Origin: JANMMJ01 sp964543235
Lineage (GTDB): Bacteria; Pseudomonadota; Alphaproteobacteria; Rhizobiales; Aestuariivirgaceae
Reading direction: 5' to 3'
NCBI GenBank assembly: GCA_964543235.1
Contig: CAZIXE010000018.1
Coordinates: 1-64,000, forward strand
DNA length: 64,000 bases
A program made the position numbers and the translations under genes. The notes below the pieces were generated by a model. That model saw nothing but the letters and a program-made list of their open reading frames with translations, was not told where the DNA came from and did not search any database. The first letter of the stretch is position 1; the number at the start of each line of letters is the position of its first letter. Of the stretch, positions 43,620 to 52,466 are shown in pieces.

Positions 43620-44516
43620 CTACTTCCCGGCCAGCAGCGCGTCGAGCGCCGCCTTGGTTTCCTCGTCAACAGGCACCTTGTTGGCAGCGGCGTTGAGCGC
43701 ATCTGTCTCTGCTTGCTTGGCTGCATCAGCGGCCGCCTGGGCGGCGGCAGCAGCCGCCGCGGCTGCTTCTGCCTCGGCCGCCTCGCTCTCCGCCATTGCC
43801 TGGGCGGTCGCTGCGTCCGCTTCCGCCGCAGCGGCAGCATCCTGGGCATCGCTGAGCGCCTGCTGGGCATCGGCAAGTGCCGCCTGAAGGTCGGCGTAAT
43901 CGGGATCGGCTTCCGTCTTGCCCTCAAGTGCCGCGGTTGCGGCATCGACCGCCGCCTGGGCGTCGGCCGCAGCCTGTCCCAGCTCGGCTGCAGTTGCCGC
44001 GGCAGTTTCAGCCGCCGCCTGCGCAGCGTCAGCTTCGGCCTGTGCTTCCGCGGCCGACTGCACGAGAGCCTCTGCCGCCGCAGCCGTCTGCGCCGCTTCT
44101 TCGGCCGCCGCCTTGTACGTCGCGATTCTGCCGACCCGCGAATTTGGTGCCGCATTGGCCAGCGCGTTTGGTGACGCATTGGCTGCGTTCAGGGCCCCGA
44201 GCTTACTCTTGATCTTTCCCTTGCCGCTGGTGACTGAAACAGTCGCGGTCTGCGTATCCGCCTTCTTTGATCCTTTGGACTTGCCGCTGTCGACTGCTGC
44301 CTGTCCTCCTTTGCCGGATTTGCTGTCTGATTTGCCGGCGCCGCTCTTGCCGCCTCCGTGGCTACCGCCATTGCCATTGCCGCCGCCATTGCCGCCCTTG
44401 CCGGCATAGGCCGGATCGGCGCCCAGCAGCCCGCCAGAACCCACCACTACCGGCGAGAGCGCCAGCAGGGCACCCAGCGAAAGGCTGGCCATCAAACGTG
44501 ATATTGATTGTGTCAT
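43620..44516 (-). CDS. Exported alanine-rich coiled-coil protein
   Basis: 298 residues. A signal peptide (LMASLSLGALLALSPVVVGS ... PAYA, cleaved near residue 38) is followed by a Gly/Ser/Lys-rich flexible stretch (GKGGNGGGNGNGGSHGGGKS) and from about residue 130 a long Ala/Glu/Gln/Asp-rich helix. The composition predicts an extended periplasmic coiled coil that could bind cell wall or DNA. No enzymatic motif. It occupies the position directly after ftsA where ftsZ is expected. Low-complexity composition makes homology hard to judge. Confidence 0.65.
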   Translation of the reverse strand: MTQSISRLMASLSLGALLALSPVVVGSGGLLGADPAYAGKGGNGGGNGNGGSHGGGKSGAGKSDSKSGKGGQAAVDSGKSKGSKKADTQTATVSVTSGKGKIKSKLGALNAANASPNALANAAPNSRVGRIATYKAAAEEAAQTAAAAEALVQSAAEAQAEADAAQAAAETAAATAAELGQAAADAQAAVDAATAALEGKTEADPDYADLQAALADAQQALSDAQDAAAAAEADAATAQAMAESEAAEAEAAAAAAAAAQAAADAAKQAETDALNAAANKVPVDEETKAALDALLAGK

Positions 44517-44661
44517 CGAACAGACTCCGACAAGTGAACTGATTCCCGCTCAATTATTAACCGGCCGGCAGGGTTACCGCTTCCACAATGCGCCGGAAGC
44601 GTTCACAGTCACTGACAAGAATCGCTAGAATTTGCGTCGATTTATGGGCTTTGCCCGAGAC

Positions 44662-45987
44662 TCAGAAGCTCTCGGCAATCCATCGGCCCACCCGGCGCAT
44701 GTAGCCGCCGCCGTTGATCGTATTGCCCTGCAGGGACTTGGGGATGCTGCAATGGCGATCCGGCCGCAGGGCGTAAAGCAGCAGTCCTGTCGCCACTGCA
44801 AATCCCGGCGAACAGGCAACTTCGGGCATGCCGGCAATATGGTGCGGCAGGCCGATCCGAATCTGGCCATCGAGCAGCGGCCCGGCGGCTTCGCGCAATC
44901 CGGTCAACTGGCTTGCCCCGCCAGTCAGAACAAACCGCCGCGGCCCGGGATGATCGCAGCCAGCACGGCACAGCCGCTCGCGCACCAGTTCAAACGTTTC
45001 CTCTATCCGTGGCCGGATGATTCCGGTCAGCATCGACTTCGGCACCTTGTGCACGGTATCGACGCCCCGCTCGCCGAGCGCCGGCACCGCAATCATCTCG
45101 CGCTCGTCGAGAACCGAGGCCATGGCGCTGCCCCACAAAGTCTTCATCCGCTCGGCATGGGCAACCGTCGTCGACAGGCCCCTTGCGATATCGTTGGTGA
45201 TGTGTTGCCCGCCGATCGGGATCACATCAGCATATACCAGCTGCCCATCCTGGAATACCGACAGTCCCGTGGTGGCGCCTCCCATGTCGATAAGCGTGAC
45301 GCCGAGTGCGGTTTCATCTTCCGCCAAGGCGGCGCGGGCCGCGGCATAGGGCGAAATCGCCGTCCCGGCCAGACTCAGGTGGCAGCGCTCCACGACCAGT
45401 GCGAGATTTCTGATCGCCGCCCTGTCGACGGTCACGGCGTTGAGTTCGACACCGAGATGCTCGCCGAACATGCCGAGCGGCGCCTTGATGCCGCGCACCC
45501 CGTCAAGCTGGAACTGGGCCGGCGTGAGATGCAGGATGGTCCGGCGCCCGGCATCGATCGTCGCCGCCGCGGCTCCGACCGCCGCGTCGATATCTCCGTA
45601 GCCAACCTCTCCGCTCCGTATCGCGACCGCGGCAGTATGAGTCTGGGAGAGTGGCCTGCCGCCACACACAGCAACAAAGACCTCGGATATCGCTGTCTGG
45701 GCCATGCGTTCCGCCGCATCGACGGCCACGCGCACCGCCCTCTCCGCATCGTCGACGTCGATCACCCCGCCGGCGCGCACGCCGCGGGACGCCTGATGTC
45801 CGACACCCAGGACCTTCAGCATAGCCTGCGCTTCGACACCGGGCATCTTGTGTCTCGCCGGCAGGACCTGGGCGATGATGCAACTGATTTTGGTACTGCC
45901 GATGTCAAGAGCGGCAACGACCCGCGACTTGTTGCTCGCGGCCGCCTTGCCCTGCCCGGTCCGACCACTGATCTGCACGACGGTCAT
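44662..45987 (-). CDS. ftsA: Cell division protein FtsA
   Basis: 441 residues. Actin-like ATPase that tethers FtsZ to the membrane. The phosphate-1 loop ALDIGSTKISCIIAQ is near residue 28; VTLIDMGGATTGLSVFQDG is the phosphate-2 loop; FVLTGGASQLTGLREA is the adenosine loop. The C-terminal amphipathic segment (GGGYMRRVGRWIAESF) matches the membrane-targeting helix. Last gene of the dcw run on this strand; no ftsZ follows. Confidence 0.97.
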   Translation of the reverse strand: MTVVQISGRTGQGKAAASNKSRVVAALDIGSTKISCIIAQVLPARHKMPGVEAQAMLKVLGVGHQASRGVRAGGVIDVDDAERAVRVAVDAAERMAQTAISEVFVAVCGGRPLSQTHTAAVAIRSGEVGYGDIDAAVGAAAATIDAGRRTILHLTPAQFQLDGVRGIKAPLGMFGEHLGVELNAVTVDRAAIRNLALVVERCHLSLAGTAISPYAAARAALAEDETALGVTLIDMGGATTGLSVFQDGQLVYADVIPIGGQHITNDIARGLSTTVAHAERMKTLWGSAMASVLDEREMIAVPALGERGVDTVHKVPKSMLTGIIRPRIEETFELVRERLCRAGCDHPGPRRFVLTGGASQLTGLREAAGPLLDGQIRIGLPHHIAGMPEVACSPGFAVATGLLLYALRPDRHCSIPKSLQGNTINGGGYMRRVGRWIAESF

Positions 45988-46015
45988 GAGATGCTGTACC
46001 CTGCCAAACCTGCGC

Positions 46016-46885
46016 TCATTGCCGTCCGCTCACCCGGAAACTCGAATCGGTCCCAGCCGCGCCCTGTGCCACCTGCGCGATGCCGATGGCGGTCTGTCCG
46101 GCCAGTCGCATGTCGACCCTTGTGATTCCTTTGGAGAGGAGCCCGTACAGACGATCGAGTCGCTCGGCCTCCTGCAGTGCCGCGGTGCTGTTCTGCTCCG
46201 GCAGTGAAATCGTGACACCATTGTCCAGAAGCAGGTCCCAGCGCCTCTGGCCGGCTCGCGCTGCTGCTTTCACCCTCGCCTTTAGATCCGGAAAGTTGAA
46301 GAGCTGGTCGTCAAGCGCGGCGGCAGCCAGCTGTGCTCCCTCGCCAGTCACCAGCAGTAGATGCGAAAAGCGGCCCGGCGCCAGCGAACTGATGGCCGAC
46401 CCGGAACGGTCGATCACATAGTATCGCGAGTCGCGCTGCCAGATGGCGAAAGGCTTCCGCTCCATGACGGTGATCTCGAGCTGATTTGGGAACAGCCGCA
46501 CGACCCGTGCGGAATCGACCCAGTCGACGTTTTCCAGGAGCCGCCGCGCTTGGGCTGCATCAAAGCCGATCAGCGACCCGCCGGGCTGCACCCCGATTGT
46601 GGTGAGTACGGCTTCGGCATCCTGGTGGACCAGGCCGGATATCCGGATGTCCCTTGCAGCATAGCCGATGAACCCGGCGAGATAGCCGCCGATCTTGCGG
46701 TAAGCATTGCCGTCTTTGGCAAGATGGCCGCCATCGCCAAGCCCCATGACGATGGCTCCGGCAAGGAACAGTACCGCGCTTCCGCGCGCTGTCGCCCGCA
46801 GTGCCAGCATGTTGCCAAGTTCCACATAACTTGACCCGGACAAGCGCTTCAAGCGCGTGGCAATGACGCGGAACATCTCTCTCAT
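46016..46885 (-). CDS. ftsQ: Cell division protein FtsQ
   Basis: 289 residues. An N-terminal cytoplasmic tail and one membrane helix (AVLFLAGAIVMGLGDGG region, about 35-52) precede a periplasmic POTRA domain (ISGLVHQDAEAVLTTIGV ... DAAQARRLLENVDWVDSARVVRLFPNQLEITVMERKPFAIW). FtsQ joins FtsL and FtsB in the divisome. The start overlaps the ddl stop (ATGA). Length is normal. Confidence 0.95.
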   Translation of the reverse strand: MREMFRVIATRLKRLSGSSYVELGNMLALRATARGSAVLFLAGAIVMGLGDGGHLAKDGNAYRKIGGYLAGFIGYAARDIRISGLVHQDAEAVLTTIGVQPGGSLIGFDAAQARRLLENVDWVDSARVVRLFPNQLEITVMERKPFAIWQRDSRYYVIDRSGSAISSLAPGRFSHLLLVTGEGAQLAAAALDDQLFNFPDLKARVKAAARAGQRRWDLLLDNGVTISLPEQNSTAALQEAERLDRLYGLLSKGITRVDMRLAGQTAIGIAQVAQGAAGTDSSFRVSGRQ

Positions 46886-47820
46886 CGATCGACCGAAGCG
46901 TCATTGACCATCCAGGTCACCAGGTCTTCAAACGAATGCCCGGCGTGGGCGGCAAGCTCGGGAACCAGCGACAGGCTGGTCATGCCGGGCTGTGTGTTGA
47001 TCTCGAGCAGGACCAGTGGCTGTTCCTGGCCGGGCGAATCGTCAAATCGGAAGTCAGCGCGCGAAACTCCGCGGCAGCCCAGGGCCTGATGGGCCTGCAG
47101 GGCTATATGCTGGCATTTGCGATAGATCTCATGTGGAATGTCAGCCGGCAGGATGTGTTTTGAGCCGCCCTCCTGGTATTTGGCCCGGTAGTCGTAAAAA
47201 CCGACAGCGGGAATGATATCGATGACCCCGAGCGCCACATCGCCCATCACCGCGCAAGTGAGCTCGCGGCCGGGCACAAAGCGCTCGACCATGACCTTCG
47301 AGCCGAAATACTGCCGTTCATCGAGGATCACCGCCGGCGGACCGTTCGCAGCCTGATCGACGATGTGGACACCGACGCTGGAGCCCTCATTGACCGGCTT
47401 CACGACATAAGGCAGCGGCATCTGGTGCTGGCTTGCTGCCGCCTCGATGTCGACGATCTTGCTGTCGGCGACCGGCAGTCCGGCAGCGCGGAAGATTGTC
47501 TTCGACTTCTCCTTGTTCATGGCGAGCGCCGAGGCCAGCACCCCGGAATGCGTATAGGGAATCTGCAATGTCTCAAGGATTGCGGACATGCAGCCGTCCT
47601 CGCCCCACTTTCCGTGCAGCGCATTGAAGGCGACGTCGGGCTGCAGGTCGGCCAGGACAGCCGCAATATCCCGCCGCACGTCGAGCAGTGTCACCTTGAA
47701 CCCGGCGCGCTGCAGCGCTTCACCACATGCCTGCCCGGACACGAGGCTGACTTCGCGCTCGGCTGACCATCCTCCCATCAGCACTGCGACATGGGTCATG
47801 CGGGGTTCGCGCTGTTTCAT
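46882..47820 (-). CDS. ddl: D-alanine-D-alanine ligase
   Basis: 312 residues. Makes D-Ala-D-Ala for the peptidoglycan stem. ATP-grasp features are present: VAVLMGGWSAEREVSLVSG, FNALHGKWGEDG, YVVKPVNEGSSVGVHIV and the metal-binding LLEINTQPGMTSLSLVPE. The start at 47820 overlaps the murB stop by ATGA; an in-frame ATG 21 bases later (MTHVAVL) is an alternative. DdlB position in the dcw operon. Confidence 0.97.
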   Translation of the reverse strand: MKQREPRMTHVAVLMGGWSAEREVSLVSGQACGEALQRAGFKVTLLDVRRDIAAVLADLQPDVAFNALHGKWGEDGCMSAILETLQIPYTHSGVLASALAMNKEKSKTIFRAAGLPVADSKIVDIEAAASQHQMPLPYVVKPVNEGSSVGVHIVDQAANGPPAVILDERQYFGSKVMVERFVPGRELTCAVMGDVALGVIDIIPAVGFYDYRAKYQEGGSKHILPADIPHEIYRKCQHIALQAHQALGCRGVSRADFRFDDSPGQEQPLVLLEINTQPGMTSLSLVPELAAHAGHSFEDLVTWMVNDASVDR

Positions 47821-48749
47821 GACGCGGCCTCCGCCGGGCTGATACCGATTCGTTTGATCTCCCATTCCAGCGAGATGCCGGTTTTTTCCTTCACCCTCCT
47901 GCGCACCGTTTCGCCGAGTTCTTCGATCTGGCTGGCCGTTGCCCCACCCTCATTGATCAGAAAGTTGCAATGCATTTCCGAAACTCTGGCCGGGCCCACG
48001 GCAAATCCGCGCATGCCCGCGGCATCGATGAGTTGCCACGACTTTTGCCCCGGCGGATTCTTGAAGGTCGAACCGCCCGTGCGACTCTTCACCGGCTGAG
48101 TCAGTTCCCGGCTCTCGGTGATCTTCTCCATGGCCGCCGCAATCTCGGCGGGGTTCCCGGGCGCGCCCTGCAGCAGTGCTTCGGTGAAGATAACCTCCTC
48201 CGGCACGCCGCAATGCCTGTAGCTGTAGTTCATGTCGGCGTTGGCAAGCACGCTGATGGTCCCCGATCGGTCGACGGCCCGCGCAGCGACGAGCACGTCC
48301 CTGGTTTCCCCACCATAGGCGCCGCCGTTCATGCGCAGTGCGCCGCCAATCGTGCCCGGTATACCTCTCAGAAAGGTTAATCCGGAGATACCATGCTCCT
48401 GGGCGAACCGGGCCACCCTGACGTCAAGTGCGGCCGCCCCGGCACGGATCCGGTGGTCCGCCTCCAGCGCAATCTGGGCAAATCCCCGCCCAAGCCTGAT
48501 GACCACCCCGGGCACGCCGCCATCCCGCACCAGGAGGTTTGAACCCACGCCAATGACGCAGACGGGGATATCTGGCGGTGCGGCCTTGAGAAACGCTGCA
48601 AGGTCGGCCTCGTCTGCCGGCGTGAACAACACCTCCGCAGGTCCGCCTGCCCTGAACCAGGTGAGTTCTGCCAGCGGCATGTTCGGCTCGAGCCGGCCCC
48701 GCACGGGCGGCAGCCGCCTGAGCAGCGCCTCGCCATCGAGCCGCCCCAT
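47817..48749 (-). CDS. murB: UDP-N-acetylenolpyruvoylglucosamine reductase
   Basis: 310 residues. FAD enzyme that reduces UDP-GlcNAc-enolpyruvate to UDP-MurNAc. TWFRAGGPAEVLFTPADEADL, VIGVGSNLLVRDGGVPGVVI, FLRGIPGTIGGALRMNGGAYG and the catalytic-Ser segment SRTGGSTFKNPPG are intact. The start overlaps the murC stop (ATGA) and the stop overlaps the ddl start. Confidence 0.97.
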   Translation of the reverse strand: MGRLDGEALLRRLPPVRGRLEPNMPLAELTWFRAGGPAEVLFTPADEADLAAFLKAAPPDIPVCVIGVGSNLLVRDGGVPGVVIRLGRGFAQIALEADHRIRAGAAALDVRVARFAQEHGISGLTFLRGIPGTIGGALRMNGGAYGGETRDVLVAARAVDRSGTISVLANADMNYSYRHCGVPEEVIFTEALLQGAPGNPAEIAAAMEKITESRELTQPVKSRTGGSTFKNPPGQKSWQLIDAAGMRGFAVGPARVSEMHCNFLINEGGATASQIEELGETVRRRVKEKTGISLEWEIKRIGISPAEAAS

Positions 48750-50170
48750 CAGGCGGCCCCAGCCTTCTTGTCCAGTCCCGCAAGCTGATCGGGAAGCGCA
48801 TAAGCCCATTGCGTGATGGTCCCCGCGCCAAGGCAGATGACGATATCGCCCCGTCCTGCCAGGCTGTGGACCAGCGGAGCCAGCTCTTCTGCTCTGTCAA
48901 TCTTGTGTACGCCCCGGTGCCCGCGCGCCCGGAGACCATCGACCAGCGCATCATGCGTGGCCCCGGCGATTGCCGCTTCGCCCGCCGTGTAGACGGGAGC
49001 CACGATCACCTGATCGGCATCGTTGAAGCAGGTGCAGAAATCGTTGAACAGGCTCGACAGCCGCGTGTAGCGGTGTGGCTGCATCACCGCGATAACCTTG
49101 CCGGCCGTGACTCGCCGCGCCGCCCTCAGTACCGCAGCTATCTCCACGGGATGGTGCCCGTAGTCGTCGAATACCGTAACACCGCCATGCTCACCGGTTC
49201 GCGTAAACCGGCGTTTGACGCCGGTGAAGCTTCTGAAGCCCTTGCGGACGTCTTCATCCGACATGCCGAGTTCGCGGGCCACGGCGAGCGCGCTCGTGGC
49301 ATTGAGGGCGTTGTGATCGCCAGGCATCTGCAAAGTGAGCCCACTGATGTCATGGGCCCTGCCCGACCGCCGGTCGGTAATGCGGACCGAAAAATGCGTC
49401 TCGGTCCCCTCATAGCTGACATCCATGAGCCGCACATCCGCCTGCGGACTGCGTCCGTAGGTAATGACCCGCCGGTCGCGAACCTTGCCGATCAGTTCCT
49501 GAACGACCGGATGGTCGATGCACATCACGGCGAAGCCGTAGAAGGGGATGTTTTCGACGAATGCCAGGAACGCTTCCTTGGCCCTGTCAAACGATCCGTA
49601 GTGATCAAGGTGCTCGGGATCGATGTTGGTGACGATGACAATATCGGCCGGTAGCTTTACGAAAGTGCCGTCCGACTCATCCGACTCGACCACCATCCAG
49701 TCGCCTTTGCCGAGCCGCGCATTGGTTCCATAGGCATTGATGATGCCACCGTTGATGACAGTCGGATCGAACCCGCCGGCGTCGAGCAGGGCCGCCACCA
49801 GCGACGTCGTCGTCGTCTTGCCATGGGTACCACCGATTGCCACGCAGGACTTGAACCGCATCAGTTCCGCCAACATTTCCGCCCGCCGCACGATGGGCAG
49901 GAACCTGGCTCGTGCCGCAACAAGTTCGGGATTGTCGTCCTTCACCGCCGACGACACCACCACCACCTGTGCCTCGCCGATGTTCGCTGCCTGATGTCCG
50001 ACCGTCACCGCAATGCCGAGCTTGCGCAGCCGCGCCACATTGTAGTTGTCAGCGAGGTCCGAGCCTTGCACCCGGTAGCCCAGCGTCGCCATGACCTCGG
50101 CGATACCGCTCATGCCGATGCCGCCAATGCCGATGAAATGAATGGGCCCGACGTCCCGCGGTAGCTTCAT
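48749..50170 (-). CDS. murC: UDP-N-acetylmuramate-L-alanine ligase
   Basis: 473 residues. Adds L-Ala to UDP-MurNAc. The N-terminal IHFIGIGGIGMSGIAEVM Rossmann fold, the P-loop AIGGTHGKTTTTSLVA, and NIDPEHLDHYG mark a Mur ligase. The C-terminal domain includes TVFDDYGHHPVEIAAVL. ATG at 50170 overlaps the murG TGA; an upstream start nine codons earlier is less likely. Confidence 0.97.
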   Translation of the reverse strand: MKLPRDVGPIHFIGIGGIGMSGIAEVMATLGYRVQGSDLADNYNVARLRKLGIAVTVGHQAANIGEAQVVVVSSAVKDDNPELVAARARFLPIVRRAEMLAELMRFKSCVAIGGTHGKTTTTSLVAALLDAGGFDPTVINGGIINAYGTNARLGKGDWMVVESDESDGTFVKLPADIVIVTNIDPEHLDHYGSFDRAKEAFLAFVENIPFYGFAVMCIDHPVVQELIGKVRDRRVITYGRSPQADVRLMDVSYEGTETHFSVRITDRRSGRAHDISGLTLQMPGDHNALNATSALAVARELGMSDEDVRKGFRSFTGVKRRFTRTGEHGGVTVFDDYGHHPVEIAAVLRAARRVTAGKVIAVMQPHRYTRLSSLFNDFCTCFNDADQVIVAPVYTAGEAAIAGATHDALVDGLRARGHRGVHKIDRAEELAPLVHSLAGRGDIVICLGAGTITQWAYALPDQLAGLDKKAGAA

Positions 50171-51321
50171 GATCGATCCCTGCTTCCCATCCCCCAATGC
50201 CCGCCGCGAATAGCCATGCCCTCGACCACATCGGCGAGCCGCTTCGCCGCGTCGGGTCTGCCGTGACCAAGCGCCGCCGCTGCCGCAGCCGCCAGTTCAT
50301 TCTCCTGATACCGGAGCCGTGTCAGAAATGCGGCAAGATCGGCCGCTGTCAGCGTATTCTGCTGCATCACCCATCCCCCGCCCGCCGCCGCGAAGCTTTC
50401 GGCATTGCGCAATTGGTCATTGTCGAGGGCATGCGGCAGGGGCACCATGATGGCGGGCCGCCCGATTGCCCCGAGCTCGGCGACCGTTGAGGCACCGGAG
50501 CGGCAAATGACCAGGTGTGCCCCTGCAATGCGTCTGGGCATATCGAGGAAGAATGGCTGGAGCTCGAAGACAATGCCAAGCGCCTCATAAGCCGATTTCA
50601 CCCGGTCCATGTCTTCCGGCCGGCATTGTTGTGTCACCGCAAGGCTGCGACGGACATCTTCCGGGATATGCCGCATAGCCTGCGGCATGATGTCGGCAAA
50701 GAACCTCGCGCCCTGGCTGCCGCCAAACACCAGGAGATTGAAGCTTTCTCCCGGCGCCGGCAGCCGATAGGGCGCCCCTGTCTCGGCGAGCACGACGTCG
50801 CGCACCGGATTGCCGGTCACCACGAGCTTGGCGCGGGCATGACTGGGCAGCAGCGCCAGGGTCGGAAACGATGAAGCAACCACCGTCGCAAAGCGGGCCA
50901 GCAAGCGGTTGGCCCGGCCCATCACGGCATTCTGGTCGTGTATCGCCGAAGGAATGCCCAGCGCCGCTGCCGCGAGAATCGGCGGGAAAGAGGGATAGCC
51001 ACCGAATCCTGCAACGGCCACTGGCTCGAGTTGGCGCAGCACGCTCCTGGCCTTGCGAAAGCCGCTCCACAGGCGCAGCAGCCGGCCAGGCACCAGCCAC
51101 GGTTGCGAGAGCGACAGTGTCGCTGCTGGAATCTGGTGGACTGCTTGCGCCGGAAAGCCACTGCCATAGTCGCGCACCCGCTCGTCCGTCATCAGATGGA
51201 TACAGAAGCCCCGGCGCACCAGTTCCTCGGCCAGTGCTTGGGCCGGAAACAGGTGTCCGCCGGTTCCCCCTGCCGCAAGTACGATGACACCGCGATGCTT
51301 CTGGTTCTCGCCTGTGCTCAT
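50167..51321 (-). CDS. murG: Undecaprenyl-PP-MurNAc-pentapeptide GlcNAc transferase
   Basis: 384 residues. Converts lipid I to lipid II at the cytoplasmic membrane face. The N-terminal GGTGGHLFPAQALAEEL and VAGFGGYPSFPPILAA motifs, and the C-terminal ICRSGASTVAELGAIGRPAIMVPLP UDP-GlcNAc-binding region, are typical. It is coupled by overlaps to ftsW upstream and murC downstream. Confidence 0.97.
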   Translation of the reverse strand: MSTGENQKHRGVIVLAAGGTGGHLFPAQALAEELVRRGFCIHLMTDERVRDYGSGFPAQAVHQIPAATLSLSQPWLVPGRLLRLWSGFRKARSVLRQLEPVAVAGFGGYPSFPPILAAAALGIPSAIHDQNAVMGRANRLLARFATVVASSFPTLALLPSHARAKLVVTGNPVRDVVLAETGAPYRLPAPGESFNLLVFGGSQGARFFADIMPQAMRHIPEDVRRSLAVTQQCRPEDMDRVKSAYEALGIVFELQPFFLDMPRRIAGAHLVICRSGASTVAELGAIGRPAIMVPLPHALDNDQLRNAESFAAAGGGWVMQQNTLTAADLAAFLTRLRYQENELAAAAAAALGHGRPDAAKRLADVVEGMAIRGGHWGMGSRDRS

Positions 51322-52466
51322 GCGTACCCGGAATGCCAGAGCGAGCCCGGTAGCCTGGCCGAGGGGCGGCGCCGGCCGAAGGCGAGGATGAGGCCCATGC
51401 CGAAGGCCATGCCGATCAGCGAGGAGCCGCCGTAACTGATGAAGGGCAGGGTCATGCCCTTGGCCGGCAGCAGCGACACGTTGACCCCCATGTTGATGAT
51501 TGCCTGCAACCCGAACACGATGATGAGCCCACTCATTGCCAGCGCCGGAAACGGCTCCTGCTCGTTGATCGCCCGCCGCAACACCCTCAGCACGATGAAA
51601 GCGAACAGCGCAATCAGTACCAGGCAGGCGATCATGCCGAACTCTTCGCCGACCACGGCGAATGTGAAATCCGAATGCGAGTCCGGCAGGATCTGCTTGG
51701 CGAGGCCGCCACCGGGACCGGTTCCGAGCACGCCGCCATTCTCGAAGGCCTGGATGGCGGTATCGACCTGGAACGTGTCGCCCTTGTCAGGATCGAGAAA
51801 GCGGTCGATGCGCGAGGTAACATGCGGCACCAGCCTGTAGGCCGCCAGCACGCCGGCAATGCCAAGTCCGGCAATGCCGAATATGACGAGCCACGGAATG
51901 CCGAAGATCAGAAGCATCGCCATAAATGTCACAGTCATCAGCGCTGTCTGGCCGAAATCGGGCTGCAGCATCAGCAGCCCGACCAGCAGCCCGGCAAGGC
52001 CTGTTGCGAGGGCACGGCCGGGAACTTCCGGTCGCCTGGTTTGTTCCGCGAGCAGCCAGGCCGCCGTCACCACAAAGGCTGGCTTGGCGAATTCGGACGG
52101 CTGCAGGTTGATGAATCCGATGTCGATCCAGCGGTGCGCGCCTTTGACTTCCGGACCGAGGAACAGCGCCGCCACCATGAGAAGCAGCGAAGCGATCAGC
52201 GTGAAGAACGCGACCCGCCGCCCCTGCCGCTCATCGAGGAACGAAGTCGTGAGGAGGACAATGGCCGCCGGGAACAGATAGAAGAGCTGATTGCGGAAGA
52301 AGTGGAAGGCGTCGAGACCGATGCGCTCGGCAACCGGCGGGCTTGCCGCCATCGATATGAGCACGCCTGCCGCCATCAGCAGGAATACGGCGGCCATCAA
52401 CGGACGGTCCACCGTGAACCACCAGGTTGCGAGCGCGCCGCGGTCACTTCGGCTGATCAGCATCAT
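51318..52466 (-). CDS. ftsW: Peptidoglycan glycosyltransferase FtsW
   Basis: 382 residues, about ten membrane helices (SEDS family). Polymerises lipid II at the septum with FtsI. Signature segments are GAHRWIDIGFINLQPSEFAKPAFV, LLMLQPDFGQTALM and NMGVNVSLLPAKGMTLPFISYGGSS. The start at 52466 overlaps the murD stop (ATGATGA) and is preceded by GGAGGG; a longer upstream frame is not family-like. Confidence 0.96.
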   Translation of the reverse strand: MMLISRSDRGALATWWFTVDRPLMAAVFLLMAAGVLISMAASPPVAERIGLDAFHFFRNQLFYLFPAAIVLLTTSFLDERQGRRVAFFTLIASLLLMVAALFLGPEVKGAHRWIDIGFINLQPSEFAKPAFVVTAAWLLAEQTRRPEVPGRALATGLAGLLVGLLMLQPDFGQTALMTVTFMAMLLIFGIPWLVIFGIAGLGIAGVLAAYRLVPHVTSRIDRFLDPDKGDTFQVDTAIQAFENGGVLGTGPGGGLAKQILPDSHSDFTFAVVGEEFGMIACLVLIALFAFIVLRVLRRAINEQEPFPALAMSGLIIVFGLQAIINMGVNVSLLPAKGMTLPFISYGGSSLIGMAFGMGLILAFGRRRPSARLPGSLWHSGYA

